From assembly GCF_023115425.1 (NCBI RefSeq), contig NZ_CP096032.1, positions 992,001-1,056,000 of the forward strand: a DNA stretch of 64,000 nucleotides, read 5' to 3'. The stretch is from Synechococcus sp. A10-1-5-1. Its GTDB lineage: Bacteria; Cyanobacteriota; Cyanobacteriia; PCC-6307; Cyanobiaceae. The notes beneath the pieces are model-generated. The model ran no database searches, was not told the DNA's origin, and saw only the letters and a program-made list of their open reading frames with translations. This document shows, one piece after another, positions 44,504-52,947 of the stretch (position 1 is its first letter; the number at the start of each line of letters is the position of its first letter). The translations under genes were made by a program, and so were the position numbers.

Positions 44504-44701
44504 TCAGGCCGGCTTATTGATCCGGATCGCCACCAGCAAGCTGATCACAGTTCCGGGCAGGGACAGGCCCAGGATCGTGCCGGTGGTGGTGACCCCCAAC
44601 TCGGGATCGCCGTAGGCCAACTCGAACACCGATCCGGTGGCGGCGATACCCAAAATGCAGGCCAGGGCAAGGAACAGTCCCGCCAGGGGTTTCATCGGCA
44701 T
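44504..44701 (-). CDS. Small two-span membrane protein
   Basis: 65 residues from MPMKPLAGLFLALACILGIA: two hydrophobic segments joined by the polar loop FELAYGDPELG, ending in ISLLVAIRINKPA. No recognised family, but the composition is that of a thylakoid or plasma-membrane subunit-like protein. Ten bases after def, so probably in one transcript. Confidence 0.65.
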   Translation of the reverse strand: MPMKPLAGLFLALACILGIAATGSVFELAYGDPELGVTTTGTILGLSLPGTVISLLVAIRINKPA

Positions 44702-44711
44702 AACAAATGGC

Positions 44712-45314
44712 TCAGGCGATGGTGTGAACGTCGGAGCGATCAAACCCCTTTTCCTTCAATCCTTCCAGCAGCTTCTCCTCGTCGGTCACCCGATCAACGA
44801 ACAGCACCCCATTGAGGTGATCCATCTCGTGCTGGATGCAACGGGCCATCAGGCCATCGGCCTTCATCCGCTTGGGGCGGCCAAAGGCATCGCGGTAGCT
44901 GACATCCACCACGCTGGGGCGGACCACATCCAAATAAACCCCGGGGATGCTCAAGCAACCCTCCTCATAGGTGCAGAGACCGCCACCGACAGCGGTGATC
45001 TCCGGGTTGATCAAAACCAGGGGAGGGCTGTTGGGGTCCTCCAGCTCAAGGTCGATCACCAACAGTTGTTGGTTCACGCCAATCTGCGGAGCGGCCAGGC
45101 CAATGCCTTTGGCGGCGTACATGCTCACAAGCATGTCGGTGGCCAACTTGCGGACCGCGTCATCCACCTTGCCGATGCGCCGCGCAGGCTCACGCAGAGC
45201 TTCATCACCCAACTTGTGGATGTCGTAAGGAGGATTCTCGATGGGCTCCTTGGACACCTGCAGGCGTCCTGAGAGCTCAGCCGAGCGCGCCAACTTGGCG
45301 AAGCTATTGGCCAA
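44712..45314 (-). CDS. def: Peptide deformylase
   Basis: 200 residues. Removes the formyl group from new proteins. All three metal-site motifs are present: GIGLAAPQIG, EEGCLSIPG and QHEMDHLNGVLF. A basic N-terminal extension of about 25 residues precedes the catalytic core. Ends 10 bases before the small membrane protein. Confidence 0.97.
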   Translation of the reverse strand: MANSFAKLARSAELSGRLQVSKEPIENPPYDIHKLGDEALREPARRIGKVDDAVRKLATDMLVSMYAAKGIGLAAPQIGVNQQLLVIDLELEDPNSPPLVLINPEITAVGGGLCTYEEGCLSIPGVYLDVVRPSVVDVSYRDAFGRPKRMKADGLMARCIQHEMDHLNGVLFVDRVTDEEKLLEGLKEKGFDRSDVHTIA

Positions 45315-45373
45315 GACGTGTCCTCAACGGCGTTGCGAACAGCGATTCTAGGAGGCCTAATCAGCCTGTTCCG

Positions 45374-47278
45374 TTGAGCCTGCCCCCTCAAGCCACGCTC
45401 ACTCCCCTGTCAGCAGAGGTCGTGCTGGGGAAAACCCCAAGCCTCAAGGAGCCTGTGCTGCTGGGTGGAGCGCTCTATTGGCTGGAGCAGCGTCCCCACG
45501 AACAGGGACGCACCACCTTGATGGGGCGATCGGCGCAGAACGAGGAGGCCAGCGAACGAACGCCAGGCGATTGGAATTTGCGCTGCCGCGTCCATGAATA
45601 TGGCGGCGGCCCCTGTGCCATCGGCCAGCGCGCCAATGGGGAGGCCGTGGCGGTCTTCGTTCATGACGGTGACCGCTGCCTCTGGCGCCTGGATCTCGAT
45701 CAGCCGGGAGCCGAGCCTCAGCGCCTGCTCACACCGCCAGGTGACCGCTTTGACGGAGCCCTGGGGGGCGGCCTGATCGACCCACTGCAGGACCGCTGGA
45801 TTGGCGTTCTGGAACGGGATGGCATCGATCAGTTGGTGGCGCTGCCCCTGGAGGGTGGGGAGCTCCTTTCCCTGCACCAACCCGCGGACTTCTGCGGCTA
45901 CCCCGCCCTCAGCCCCAACGGGTCGCGCTTGGCCTGGGTGGAATGGCAGCAACCGGCCATGCCCTGGGACTGCAGCAGCCTCTGGCTGGCGGACGTCGAT
46001 GGGTCGGGCCAGCTGAGCCCAGGCCAACGGGTCGCCGGCGCCAGCCCCCAAGACGCCCAGGCGATCTCGGTGTTTCAGCCGATCTGGGCGGGGAGCGATC
46101 TTGTGGTCGCCAATGACCGCAGCGGGTTTTGGAATCTCGAGCAGTGGTCCACAGCCGAGCAGTCCAGCCTCAGGGAGCCCAGCTGGGAACCCCTGCTGAA
46201 CCTGGAGGCCGAGTTCGCCATGCCCCAGTGGGTCTTTGGCATGAGCACCCATGCCTGGGATGGAGAGAGGCTGCTGGCCATCGCCTGCCGCCAAGGCCGC
46301 TGGGAGCTCGGGGAAATCAAGGGCCGCCAGTGGCAGCTGATCGAGCAACCCTGCAGCGATCTAGCGGGGCTCTGCGCCGAGGGGGGCCAGCTCGCTTGCA
46401 TCGCCAGTAGCCCAACCCAGCCATCGGGGCTGCTGGAGGTCGACCTGAGCAACGGCCAGTGGAGCCATCGAGCGGCAGCCCCCTGCCCGATCGCGCCGGA
46501 GGCCATCAGCCAGCCCCAGGAACTCTGGTTTAACGGCCACGGCGGCCAAGGCACCCAGGCCTGGTACTACCCCCCAGCCGGCGGAGGCCATGGCGAGGCG
46601 CCATTGCTAGTGAAAAGCCACAGCGGCCCCACTGCGATGGCCCGCACCGGGCTGAATCTAGCCATCCAGTTCTGGACCAGCCGCGGCTGGGGTGTGGTCG
46701 ATGTGAATTACGGCGGATCCACCGGGTTTGGGCGGGCCTACCGCGAACGGCTCAACGGCCAATGGGGCGTGGTGGATGTCACCGACTGCGCTGCCGCGGC
46801 CCAGGCCGTCATCGATCAAGGGCAGGCCCACCCGCAGCGGGTGGCGATTGAAGGGGGCAGTGCCGGGGGCTTCACCACCCTGGCGGCCCTGTGCTTCAGC
46901 GACCGCTTCAGCGCCGGTGCGAGCCGCTACGGCGTCGCCGACCTCAGCGCCCTGGCGGAGGACACCCATCGCTTTGAAGCCCGCTACCTCGATGGACTGG
47001 TCGGTCCTTGGCCTGAGGCGCGCGAGACCTACGCCGCCCGCTCCCCCTTGAACCACGCCGAGCGGATGAGCTGCCCTGTGATCTTCTTCCAAGGCCTCGA
47101 GGACGTGGTGGTTCCGCCGGAGCAAACCGAGCGGATGGCTGAAGCCCTGCTCCGCAAAGGCATCCCAGTGGAGGTGCGCCTGTTTCCTGAGGAGGGTCAT
47201 GGGTTCCGCAAGGGCAGCACCCAGATCGAGGTGCTGGAGGCAACCGAAGCCTTCTTCCGAACACACTTCGCCCTTTGA
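45374..47278 (+). CDS. S9-family serine peptidase (prolyl-oligopeptidase type)
   Basis: 634 residues. An N-terminal seven-bladed propeller-like region is followed by an alpha/beta hydrolase domain. Catalytic triad: Ser in EGGSAGGFTTL, Asp in FFQGLEDVVVPPEQ and His in PEEGHGFRKGS. It resembles acylaminoacyl-peptidase or dipeptidyl-peptidase-type enzymes acting on short peptides. TTG start at 45374 without a clear Shine-Dalgarno. No signal peptide, so cytoplasmic. Stop overlaps the next gene (TGATG). Confidence 0.9.
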   Translation: MSLPPQATLTPLSAEVVLGKTPSLKEPVLLGGALYWLEQRPHEQGRTTLMGRSAQNEEASERTPGDWNLRCRVHEYGGGPCAIGQRANGEAVAVFVHDGDRCLWRLDLDQPGAEPQRLLTPPGDRFDGALGGGLIDPLQDRWIGVLERDGIDQLVALPLEGGELLSLHQPADFCGYPALSPNGSRLAWVEWQQPAMPWDCSSLWLADVDGSGQLSPGQRVAGASPQDAQAISVFQPIWAGSDLVVANDRSGFWNLEQWSTAEQSSLREPSWEPLLNLEAEFAMPQWVFGMSTHAWDGERLLAIACRQGRWELGEIKGRQWQLIEQPCSDLAGLCAEGGQLACIASSPTQPSGLLEVDLSNGQWSHRAAAPCPIAPEAISQPQELWFNGHGGQGTQAWYYPPAGGGHGEAPLLVKSHSGPTAMARTGLNLAIQFWTSRGWGVVDVNYGGSTGFGRAYRERLNGQWGVVDVTDCAAAAQAVIDQGQAHPQRVAIEGGSAGGFTTLAALCFSDRFSAGASRYGVADLSALAEDTHRFEARYLDGLVGPWPEARETYAARSPLNHAERMSCPVIFFQGLEDVVVPPEQTERMAEALLRKGIPVEVRLFPEEGHGFRKGSTQIEVLEATEAFFRTHFAL

Positions 47279-48663
47279 TGGCCGAGCTCCTGCCGGGACT
47301 GTGGAGCAGTGATCTCTTTGATGGGATCAGCTGGCTGGTCCTGGCTGGAGGCGTTCTGGCGGGGATCCTGGCGACGGGTCGGGCCATCGGCCGGCGGCTT
47401 CAGCTGCAGCTCTGGGGCATCCCGGAAGCACTGGTGGCAGGCGTGTTGGGGCTACTGGTGGCCCCCAAGGGACCCTTCCCGCTGCTGCCTGAGCACTTGA
47501 TGGAGCTCTGGGCCCAACTGCCCTTGGTGCTGCTGACCTTGGTCTTCGGCTCTTTGATGCTGGGCAAACCACTGCCCAAGCTCGCGGGAGTGTTGAAGCC
47601 GGTAAGCGGCCATGTCTCGCTGGCCCTGGTCCTGGCCTTCGGTCAGTACGTGGTGGCGGGCCTGGCGGTACTGCTGGTGCTGCAGCCCTTATTGGGATTC
47701 AGCCCGGTGATGGCCTGCTTAATCGAAGTGGCCTTTGAAGGGGGCCATGGCTCCGCTGCAGCCATGGGGGCAAGCTATGCGGCCCTGGGGTTTGAGAGCG
47801 GCCAAGACCTGGGACTGGCCCTGGCCACGGTCGGCCTGCTCTCCTCCACCTTGATCGGCGGCTTGGTGGTGGTGCTCGGGCGGGCGCGGGGATGGCTGGT
47901 CGCCGACCTGGCCCCAGAGTCCGTGCAGATCTCGCCAACACCAGAGGGCGGGGCTGAAGCTCCCAGCAGCCCCTGGGCCGCTTGGCTCTGCAACCTGGGC
48001 CTGGTGGGGATCGCCGTAGCCGTGGGCTGGGTTCTGCTCCAGCTGCTGCAACTCGTGACCGGCTGGATCGGGGGCGGGGTCGCCACGGTGGGGCAGGCCC
48101 TGCCGGTGTTCCCGCTGGCGATCCTGGGATCGTTGCTGGTGCGTTGGCTGCTGCAGCGCAGCGAACGCAGCCACTGGGCCTCTGCCCCGATTCAAAGCGA
48201 AGTCAGCACCCTGGCAGCCGATCTGCTGATCGCCTCGGCCACCGCGGGGCTCAATCTGCAGTTACTCCGGGCCAACTGGCTGCCGATCACCCTGCTGGGT
48301 GGAGCCGGGTTGGCCTGGAACCTGCTGATCTGTCTCTGGCTGGCCCCCAAGCTGCTGCCGAAGGACTGGTTTGAGCGGGCTCTGGTGGAATTCGGCCAAG
48401 CCACCGGTGTCGCAGCCTCAGGCCTGCTGCTCTTGCGGATGGCGGATCCGGACGACCACAGCGACGCCCTACCGGCGTTTTCGCTCAAGCAACTGCTGCT
48501 GCAGCCCCTGCTCTCCGGCGGGGTGATCACGGTGGTGGCCCCCCTAGCCGTGGCTGGCTGGGGGCTGCCGGTCTGGACCCTGGTCTGCGCAGCCGTGATG
48601 CTGCTGGCCGGGGCAGCGGGACTCTGGATCGCTCAGCTGCCGGAGCCAGAGGAGGCCCGGTAG
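47278..48663 (+). CDS. Sodium/glutamate symporter-family (GltS-like) protein
   Basis: 461 residues with ten to twelve membrane segments. GltS-type features include GGHGSAAAMGASY and the symmetrical C-half FGQATGVAASGLLLLRM, both in re-entrant regions. GltS proteins import glutamate with Na+. The ATG at 47278 overlaps the peptidase stop by one base, so peptide hydrolysis and amino-acid uptake or release may be coupled. Substrate is inferred from family. Confidence 0.85.
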   Translation: MAELLPGLWSSDLFDGISWLVLAGGVLAGILATGRAIGRRLQLQLWGIPEALVAGVLGLLVAPKGPFPLLPEHLMELWAQLPLVLLTLVFGSLMLGKPLPKLAGVLKPVSGHVSLALVLAFGQYVVAGLAVLLVLQPLLGFSPVMACLIEVAFEGGHGSAAAMGASYAALGFESGQDLGLALATVGLLSSTLIGGLVVVLGRARGWLVADLAPESVQISPTPEGGAEAPSSPWAAWLCNLGLVGIAVAVGWVLLQLLQLVTGWIGGGVATVGQALPVFPLAILGSLLVRWLLQRSERSHWASAPIQSEVSTLAADLLIASATAGLNLQLLRANWLPITLLGGAGLAWNLLICLWLAPKLLPKDWFERALVEFGQATGVAASGLLLLRMADPDDHSDALPAFSLKQLLLQPLLSGGVITVVAPLAVAGWGLPVWTLVCAAVMLLAGAAGLWIAQLPEPEEAR

Positions 48664-49307
48664 AGCAGGCTGCGGAACTGGTGGCGCACCTGCTCCATCT
48701 GCTCAGCGCTGAGCAGCGGCGGTTCACCCAAGGCCAAAGCCTGCAGGTAAATCCGCGCCAGAGTCTCCACCTCCACCGCCAACGCGAGAGCCTTATCGAG
48801 GGTCGGACCCACGGCCACCTGGCCGTGCTGAGCCATCAGGCAAGCCAGCCGTCCCTCCAGGGCCTGAACCACCCCATCGGAAAGCGCCTGGGTACCAAAG
48901 GTGGCGTAGGGAGCGCAGCGGATGTCATGGCCGCCGGCCACCGCCGTCATGTAGTGGAACGGAGGGATGTCCCGGCCATGGCAGGCCAAGGCGGTGGCAT
49001 GGATCGAGTGGCAATGCAGCACCGCCTGCACCTCCGGGCGACTGGCGAGCACATCGGCATGCAGGCGCCACTCCGATGACGGCCTGCGTTGGGGACGGCC
49101 ATCGGCGGGGATCTGCAGGGGCTGACCCTTCAGATCGAGTGCCACCAGGTCCTCGGGCTGCATCAGCTCGTAGGCCAGTGAGCTGGGGGTAATCAGCATC
49201 CCGCCGGAGATGCGCACCGAGAGGTTGCCGGAGGTGCCTTGGTTGATTCCGCTGGCCTGCATGCGCCGGGCGCAGTCGACCAGTTGCTCGCGCAGGTCCT
49301 GATCAGA
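48633..49307 (-). CDS. Class II aldolase/adducin-family enzyme
   Basis: 224 residues from MSDQDLREQLVDCARRMQ. Zinc-binding class II fold with GINQGTSGNLSVR, VLHCHSIHATALACH and MAQHGQVAVGPTL. Relatives include 5-methylthioribulose-1-phosphate dehydratase (MtnB), L-fuculose-phosphate aldolase and Ald2 of the DHAP shunt. Start at 49307 is preferred over 49355; it overlaps the mtnA stop by five bases. The mtnA neighbour points to methylthioribulose-1-phosphate as substrate. MtnB versus Ald2 cannot be told from this sequence alone. The 3' end overlaps convergent GltS by 31 bases. Confidence 0.85.
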   Translation of the reverse strand, partial: SDQDLREQLVDCARRMQASGINQGTSGNLSVRISGGMLITPSSLAYELMQPEDLVALDLKGQPLQIPADGRPQRRPSSEWRLHADVLASRPEVQAVLHCHSIHATALACHGRDIPPFHYMTAVAGGHDIRCAPYATFGTQALSDGVVQALEGRLACLMAQHGQVAVGPTLDKALALAVEVETLARIYLQALALGEPPLLSAEQMEQVRHQFRSLLYRASSGSGS

Positions 49308-50391
49308 CATCGCCATAGAGCTCCTTGAGACCATCCGCGCTGGCGGCGACCACACCCCGCTCGGTGATCAGAGCCGTGACCAGGCGGGCTGGGGTGACGT
49401 CGAACGCGGGATTGAAGCCCGGACTGCCATCGGGGCTGAGCTGAACGCTGGTGATCCCCCCATCGGGGCCGCGTCCCTGGATGTGGGTGACCTCCTTGGG
49501 GCTTCGGGCCTCGATCGGAATCTCAGCGACCCCGTCATCGATCTGCCAGTCGATCGTGGAAGCGGGCAGCGCCACATAGAAGGGGATGGCGTTGTCGCGG
49601 GCCGCCAGGGCTTTGAGATAGGTCCCGATCTTGTTGCAGACATCGCCGCGGCGGGTGGTGCGGTCAGTCCCGACGATCACGGCATCCACCTGACCGTGCT
49701 GCATGAGGTGCCCACCGGCGTTATCGACGATGACGGTGTGGGGCACCCCTTCGCGGCCGAGCTCGTAGGCGGTGAGCGAGGCGCCCTGGTTGCGGGGGCG
49801 GGTCTCATCAACCCAGACGTGAATGTCCAGCCCGGCGCGGTGGGCCTTGTAGATCGGTGCGAGGGCCGTGCCCCAGTCCACCGTGGCCAGCCAACCGGCA
49901 TTGCAGTGGGTCAGGACGTTGAAGGTCGTCCCAGGACGGGCCGCCGCCAACTCCTGGAAGATCGCCAGGCCGTGTTCGCCGATGGCCTCGCACATGGCCA
50001 CGTCCTCATCGGCGATGGCCGCCGCTTCGGCCTGGGCCGCTTCAGCCCGCTGCTCGGGTGGCAACGGCGCGACGAGATCCCGGACCCGCTCAAGGGCCCA
50101 GCGCAGGTTCACCGCCGTCGGGCGGGTGGCATTGAGCTGCTCAAACGCCGCCGCCAGGGAGGCATCGCTGGGGTCAACCTGCAGGGCCAGCATCAGGCCG
50201 TAGGCCCCGGTCACCCCGATCAAGGGCGCGCCGCGAACGACCATCGTGCGGATGGCCTCGGCTGCTTGATCGCAGCTGCTCAGGCTGCGGGTGGTGAAGC
50301 GGTGGGGCAGCAGGGTCTGATCGATGACTCCCACCGAGCGACCACCCTCTTCCAACCAGATGGTGCGCCAGGACTGGCCGTCGATCTTCAT
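49303..50391 (-). CDS. mtnA: S-methyl-5-thioribose-1-phosphate isomerase
   Basis: 362 residues. Converts methylthioribose-1-phosphate to methylthioribulose-1-phosphate in methylthioadenosine salvage. Visible: VVRGAPLIGVTGAYGL, the catalytic Cys163 in LTHCNAGWLATV, and Asp243 in VIVGTDRTTRRGD, then NKIGTY. Overlaps the downstream aldolase-family gene, so both act together. No other mtn genes lie in the window. Confidence 0.95.
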   Translation of the reverse strand: MKIDGQSWRTIWLEEGGRSVGVIDQTLLPHRFTTRSLSSCDQAAEAIRTMVVRGAPLIGVTGAYGLMLALQVDPSDASLAAAFEQLNATRPTAVNLRWALERVRDLVAPLPPEQRAEAAQAEAAAIADEDVAMCEAIGEHGLAIFQELAAARPGTTFNVLTHCNAGWLATVDWGTALAPIYKAHRAGLDIHVWVDETRPRNQGASLTAYELGREGVPHTVIVDNAGGHLMQHGQVDAVIVGTDRTTRRGDVCNKIGTYLKALAARDNAIPFYVALPASTIDWQIDDGVAEIPIEARSPKEVTHIQGRGPDGGITSVQLSPDGSPGFNPAFDVTPARLVTALITERGVVAASADGLKELYGDV

Positions 50392-50439
50392 GGGTGCTGC
50401 CCTGGCGGATGACTGAACCGATCATCCCCTCCGGCCCCC

Positions 50440-50985
50440 TCAGATCGGGCGATAGCCCTGCCAATCAGGGACCTGGGGCTGACTGAACCCAGCGGGGTCT
50501 GGGCTGAGCTGCACATGCCAGCGCTCGCCGCCGAGCAGCTGAAGCTGCTCGATCGCCAGGCAGTCATCCACGGCGCAGAGGTCGTCCTTGTGTTGCTGCA
50601 GGGCGCCCTTGAGCCACTGGCGTTTCGCCGCGGCCTTGGCCGCCTGGGGGCTGCGGGCCACCACGAGGCCGAACTGGTGCAGTTCCGCCAGGGAGTCCGG
50701 GCGGTAGGCGCCCAGGTTGACGAACCAGAGCTTCTCGGGCCGGGGCGCGGCAGGCTCGAGCCCCAGGCCCACCGTCCAGCCATCGATCGATCGCACGGCC
50801 ATGTAGGCATCCAGGTGCAGACCCTCGCGCCTCCCGAACCACTGGCGCTTGAGCTCCGGGATCGTGGCGTCGATGCTCGATCCGGCCACAAAGCGGACGT
50901 CATGGAGCTCGATCAGGCTGCTGGCGGTGCGGCCGCCCAGCACCACCAGAAATAGGGTTGGGGCGCGGGGGGATGGCGGCGTCAT
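50440..50985 (-). CDS. DUF1543 domain protein
   Basis: 181 residues. Repeats of the DUF1543 type: LFLVVLGGRTASSLIELHDV, WFGRREGLHLDAYMAVRSID and LWFVNLGAYRPDSLAELH. These are small cyanobacterial and bacterial proteins with no known function. The start codon ATG at 50985 overlaps, base for base in CATG, the start of the divergent methyltransferase. Confidence 0.85.
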   Translation of the reverse strand: MTPPSPRAPTLFLVVLGGRTASSLIELHDVRFVAGSSIDATIPELKRQWFGRREGLHLDAYMAVRSIDGWTVGLGLEPAAPRPEKLWFVNLGAYRPDSLAELHQFGLVVARSPQAAKAAAKRQWLKGALQQHKDDLCAVDDCLAIEQLQLLGGERWHVQLSPDPAGFSQPQVPDWQGYRPI

Positions 50986-51673
50986 GGACCTGTTTCAACA
51001 GCAGTGGGCCACCTACCGGGCCGTACTGGATCACGACCTGATGGAGCACCAGGCCATGAGCCTGGCCTGCGGGCAACAACTACGGCAGTGCTGCACTGAA
51101 GCCAAGGCCCCCAGTGTGGTGGATTTGGGCTGCGGCGATCTTGCCTTGTTGGCGCCGGTGCTGCGGGCCCTGCCCCTTGGTCATTACACCGGTCTGGATC
51201 TCTGCGCCGAGGTGCTGCCGCTGGCGAAAGCGGCCCTGGAGAGAGCGCCCTATCCCCGCTCCTGGATTGAGGGTGACCTTCTGGGCTGGGCCTGCGATCC
51301 CAAGGGAGCGCCAGTGGAGCTCATCCACAGCAGCTATGCGGTGCATCACCTCGAGGACGCGGAGAAAGCGCACTGGCTGGCTGGCTGCCGCCGGCGCATC
51401 ACCCCTGGCGGGAGCTTGATCTGGATCGATGTCTTCCGCCAAGCAGGGGAGAACCGCGAGGCCTATCTGACCCGCTACGGGGATCGAGTGAAGGGCTGGA
51501 GCAGCCTTAGCCCAGATCAACGGCAGGCGGTCTTGGGACACATTCAGCGCTTTGACTTCCCTGCCGAGCGGGGCGCCATTGAAACCGTCGCCGCGGCGGC
51601 CGGCTGGTCTTGGCAGTGGATCTGGCAAGGGAGCCACAGCGCCGAGGCCATGGCCGTTCTGAGGCCTACCTAG
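50984..51673 (+). CDS. Class I SAM-dependent methyltransferase
   Basis: 229 residues. VVDLGCGDLALLAPVL is the SAM site, followed by YTGLDLCAEVLPLA and IHSSYAVHHLEDAEK, then GGSLIWIDVFR. Small-molecule type; the substrate cannot be inferred. The ATG at 50984 shares bases with the divergent DUF1543 start. Its stop overlaps convergent sufS by four bases. Confidence 0.88.
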   Translation: MDLFQQQWATYRAVLDHDLMEHQAMSLACGQQLRQCCTEAKAPSVVDLGCGDLALLAPVLRALPLGHYTGLDLCAEVLPLAKAALERAPYPRSWIEGDLLGWACDPKGAPVELIHSSYAVHHLEDAEKAHWLAGCRRRITPGGSLIWIDVFRQAGENREAYLTRYGDRVKGWSSLSPDQRQAVLGHIQRFDFPAERGAIETVAAAAGWSWQWIWQGSHSAEAMAVLRPT

Positions 51674-52947
51674 CTGTGCTCGCGCAGAAAACTGATCGTT
51701 CCCTGGAGTTCATCCGCGAAGCGATCGATCTCCTCGACCGTCGTGGTGAAACTCAGGCTGGCCCGCGCTGAAGCACTGAGGCCGTAGTGGCGGTGCAGGG
51801 GCTGGGTGCAGTGGTGGCCGCTGCGGATACAAATGCCAGCGGAATCCAGCAGGGCCGAGATGTCGTTGGCGTGCACACCATCCACGTGGAAGGCCGCCAG
51901 GGCCGCCCGATCCGGCTGCTGCTCGGGCGTGGGCCCGAGGACCGTCAGGCCATCAATGGTCTGCAGACGCGCGAAGAGATGGGAGGTGAGTTGCTGCTCC
52001 CAAGCGTGGATGCGGTCAAGCCCCAGGGCCTGGAGGTAATCCAGGGCCGCACCCATGCCGATCGCCTCGCCGATGGCGGGGGTGCCGGCCTCGAACTTGT
52101 GGGGCAGGCCCGCCCAGCTGCTGTGGTCCAGGTAGACGTCCTGGATCATCTCGCCGCCGCCGAGGAAGGGCGGCATGGCCTCCAGCAGGGCCTCTTTGCC
52201 CCAGAGGAATCCCATCCCCGTGGGACCGCAGAGCTTGTGGGAGCTGCCCACCAAAAAGTCGGCGTCCAGCTCCTTGACGTTGACCGGCAGGTGGGGAAGG
52301 CTCTGGCAGGCATCCACCAGCACGAGGGCACCGGCGGCATGGGCTAGGGCCGCCACCTGGCTGATCGGATTGAGGCAGCCCAGGGTGTTGCTGACCTGCA
52401 CCAGGCTCACCAGCCGCGTGCGGTCGGTGATCTTGCTGCGCAGATCCTCCAGATCCAGCTCACCGCTTTCAGTCAGTCCGGCGTGGCGCAGCACGCAGCC
52501 GGTGCGATCCGCCAGCAGTTGCCAAGGCACCAGGTTGCTGTGGTGCTCCATCACCGTCAGCAGTACCTCATCGCCCGGGCGGAGGTTGGCCTCACCCCAG
52601 CTGCGGGCCACCAGGTTGATGGCCTCACTCGCATTGCGGGTGAAGACGATTTCGTTCGGGCTCGAGGCGCCCACAAAGGCGGCGGCCTTTGCGCGAGCAC
52701 CCTCAAAGCCCTCGGTGGCGCGGGCGCTCAGCTGGTGGGCACCACGGTGGACGTTGGCGTTGTCGTGGTCGTAGTAGTGCTGCAGCGCTTCTAAAACCTG
52801 GTGGGGCTTTTGGCTGGTGGCGGCGTGATCGAGGTAGATCAACGGCTGACCCAAGCAAGCCTTCTGCGCCAACAGCGGAAAATCCTGGCGGGTCTGGGCC
52901 GCCAAATCCACCGCAGGAACGCTCATCAGGCTGGTGGGACTGCTCAT
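51670..52947 (-). CDS. sufS: Cysteine desulfurase SufS
   Basis: 425 residues. PLP enzyme that takes sulfur from cysteine for Fe-S cluster assembly. Visible: YLDHAATSQKP, ANVHRGAHQLS, EHHSNLVPWQ, SSHKLCGPTG (the PLP lysine) and the class II active cysteine in CIRSGHHCTQPL. Start ATG at 52947 overlaps the sufD stop (ATGA). Last gene of the suf operon. Confidence 0.97.
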   Translation of the reverse strand: MSSPTSLMSVPAVDLAAQTRQDFPLLAQKACLGQPLIYLDHAATSQKPHQVLEALQHYYDHDNANVHRGAHQLSARATEGFEGARAKAAAFVGASSPNEIVFTRNASEAINLVARSWGEANLRPGDEVLLTVMEHHSNLVPWQLLADRTGCVLRHAGLTESGELDLEDLRSKITDRTRLVSLVQVSNTLGCLNPISQVAALAHAAGALVLVDACQSLPHLPVNVKELDADFLVGSSHKLCGPTGMGFLWGKEALLEAMPPFLGGGEMIQDVYLDHSSWAGLPHKFEAGTPAIGEAIGMGAALDYLQALGLDRIHAWEQQLTSHLFARLQTIDGLTVLGPTPEQQPDRAALAAFHVDGVHANDISALLDSAGICIRSGHHCTQPLHRHYGLSASARASLSFTTTVEEIDRFADELQGTISFLREHS

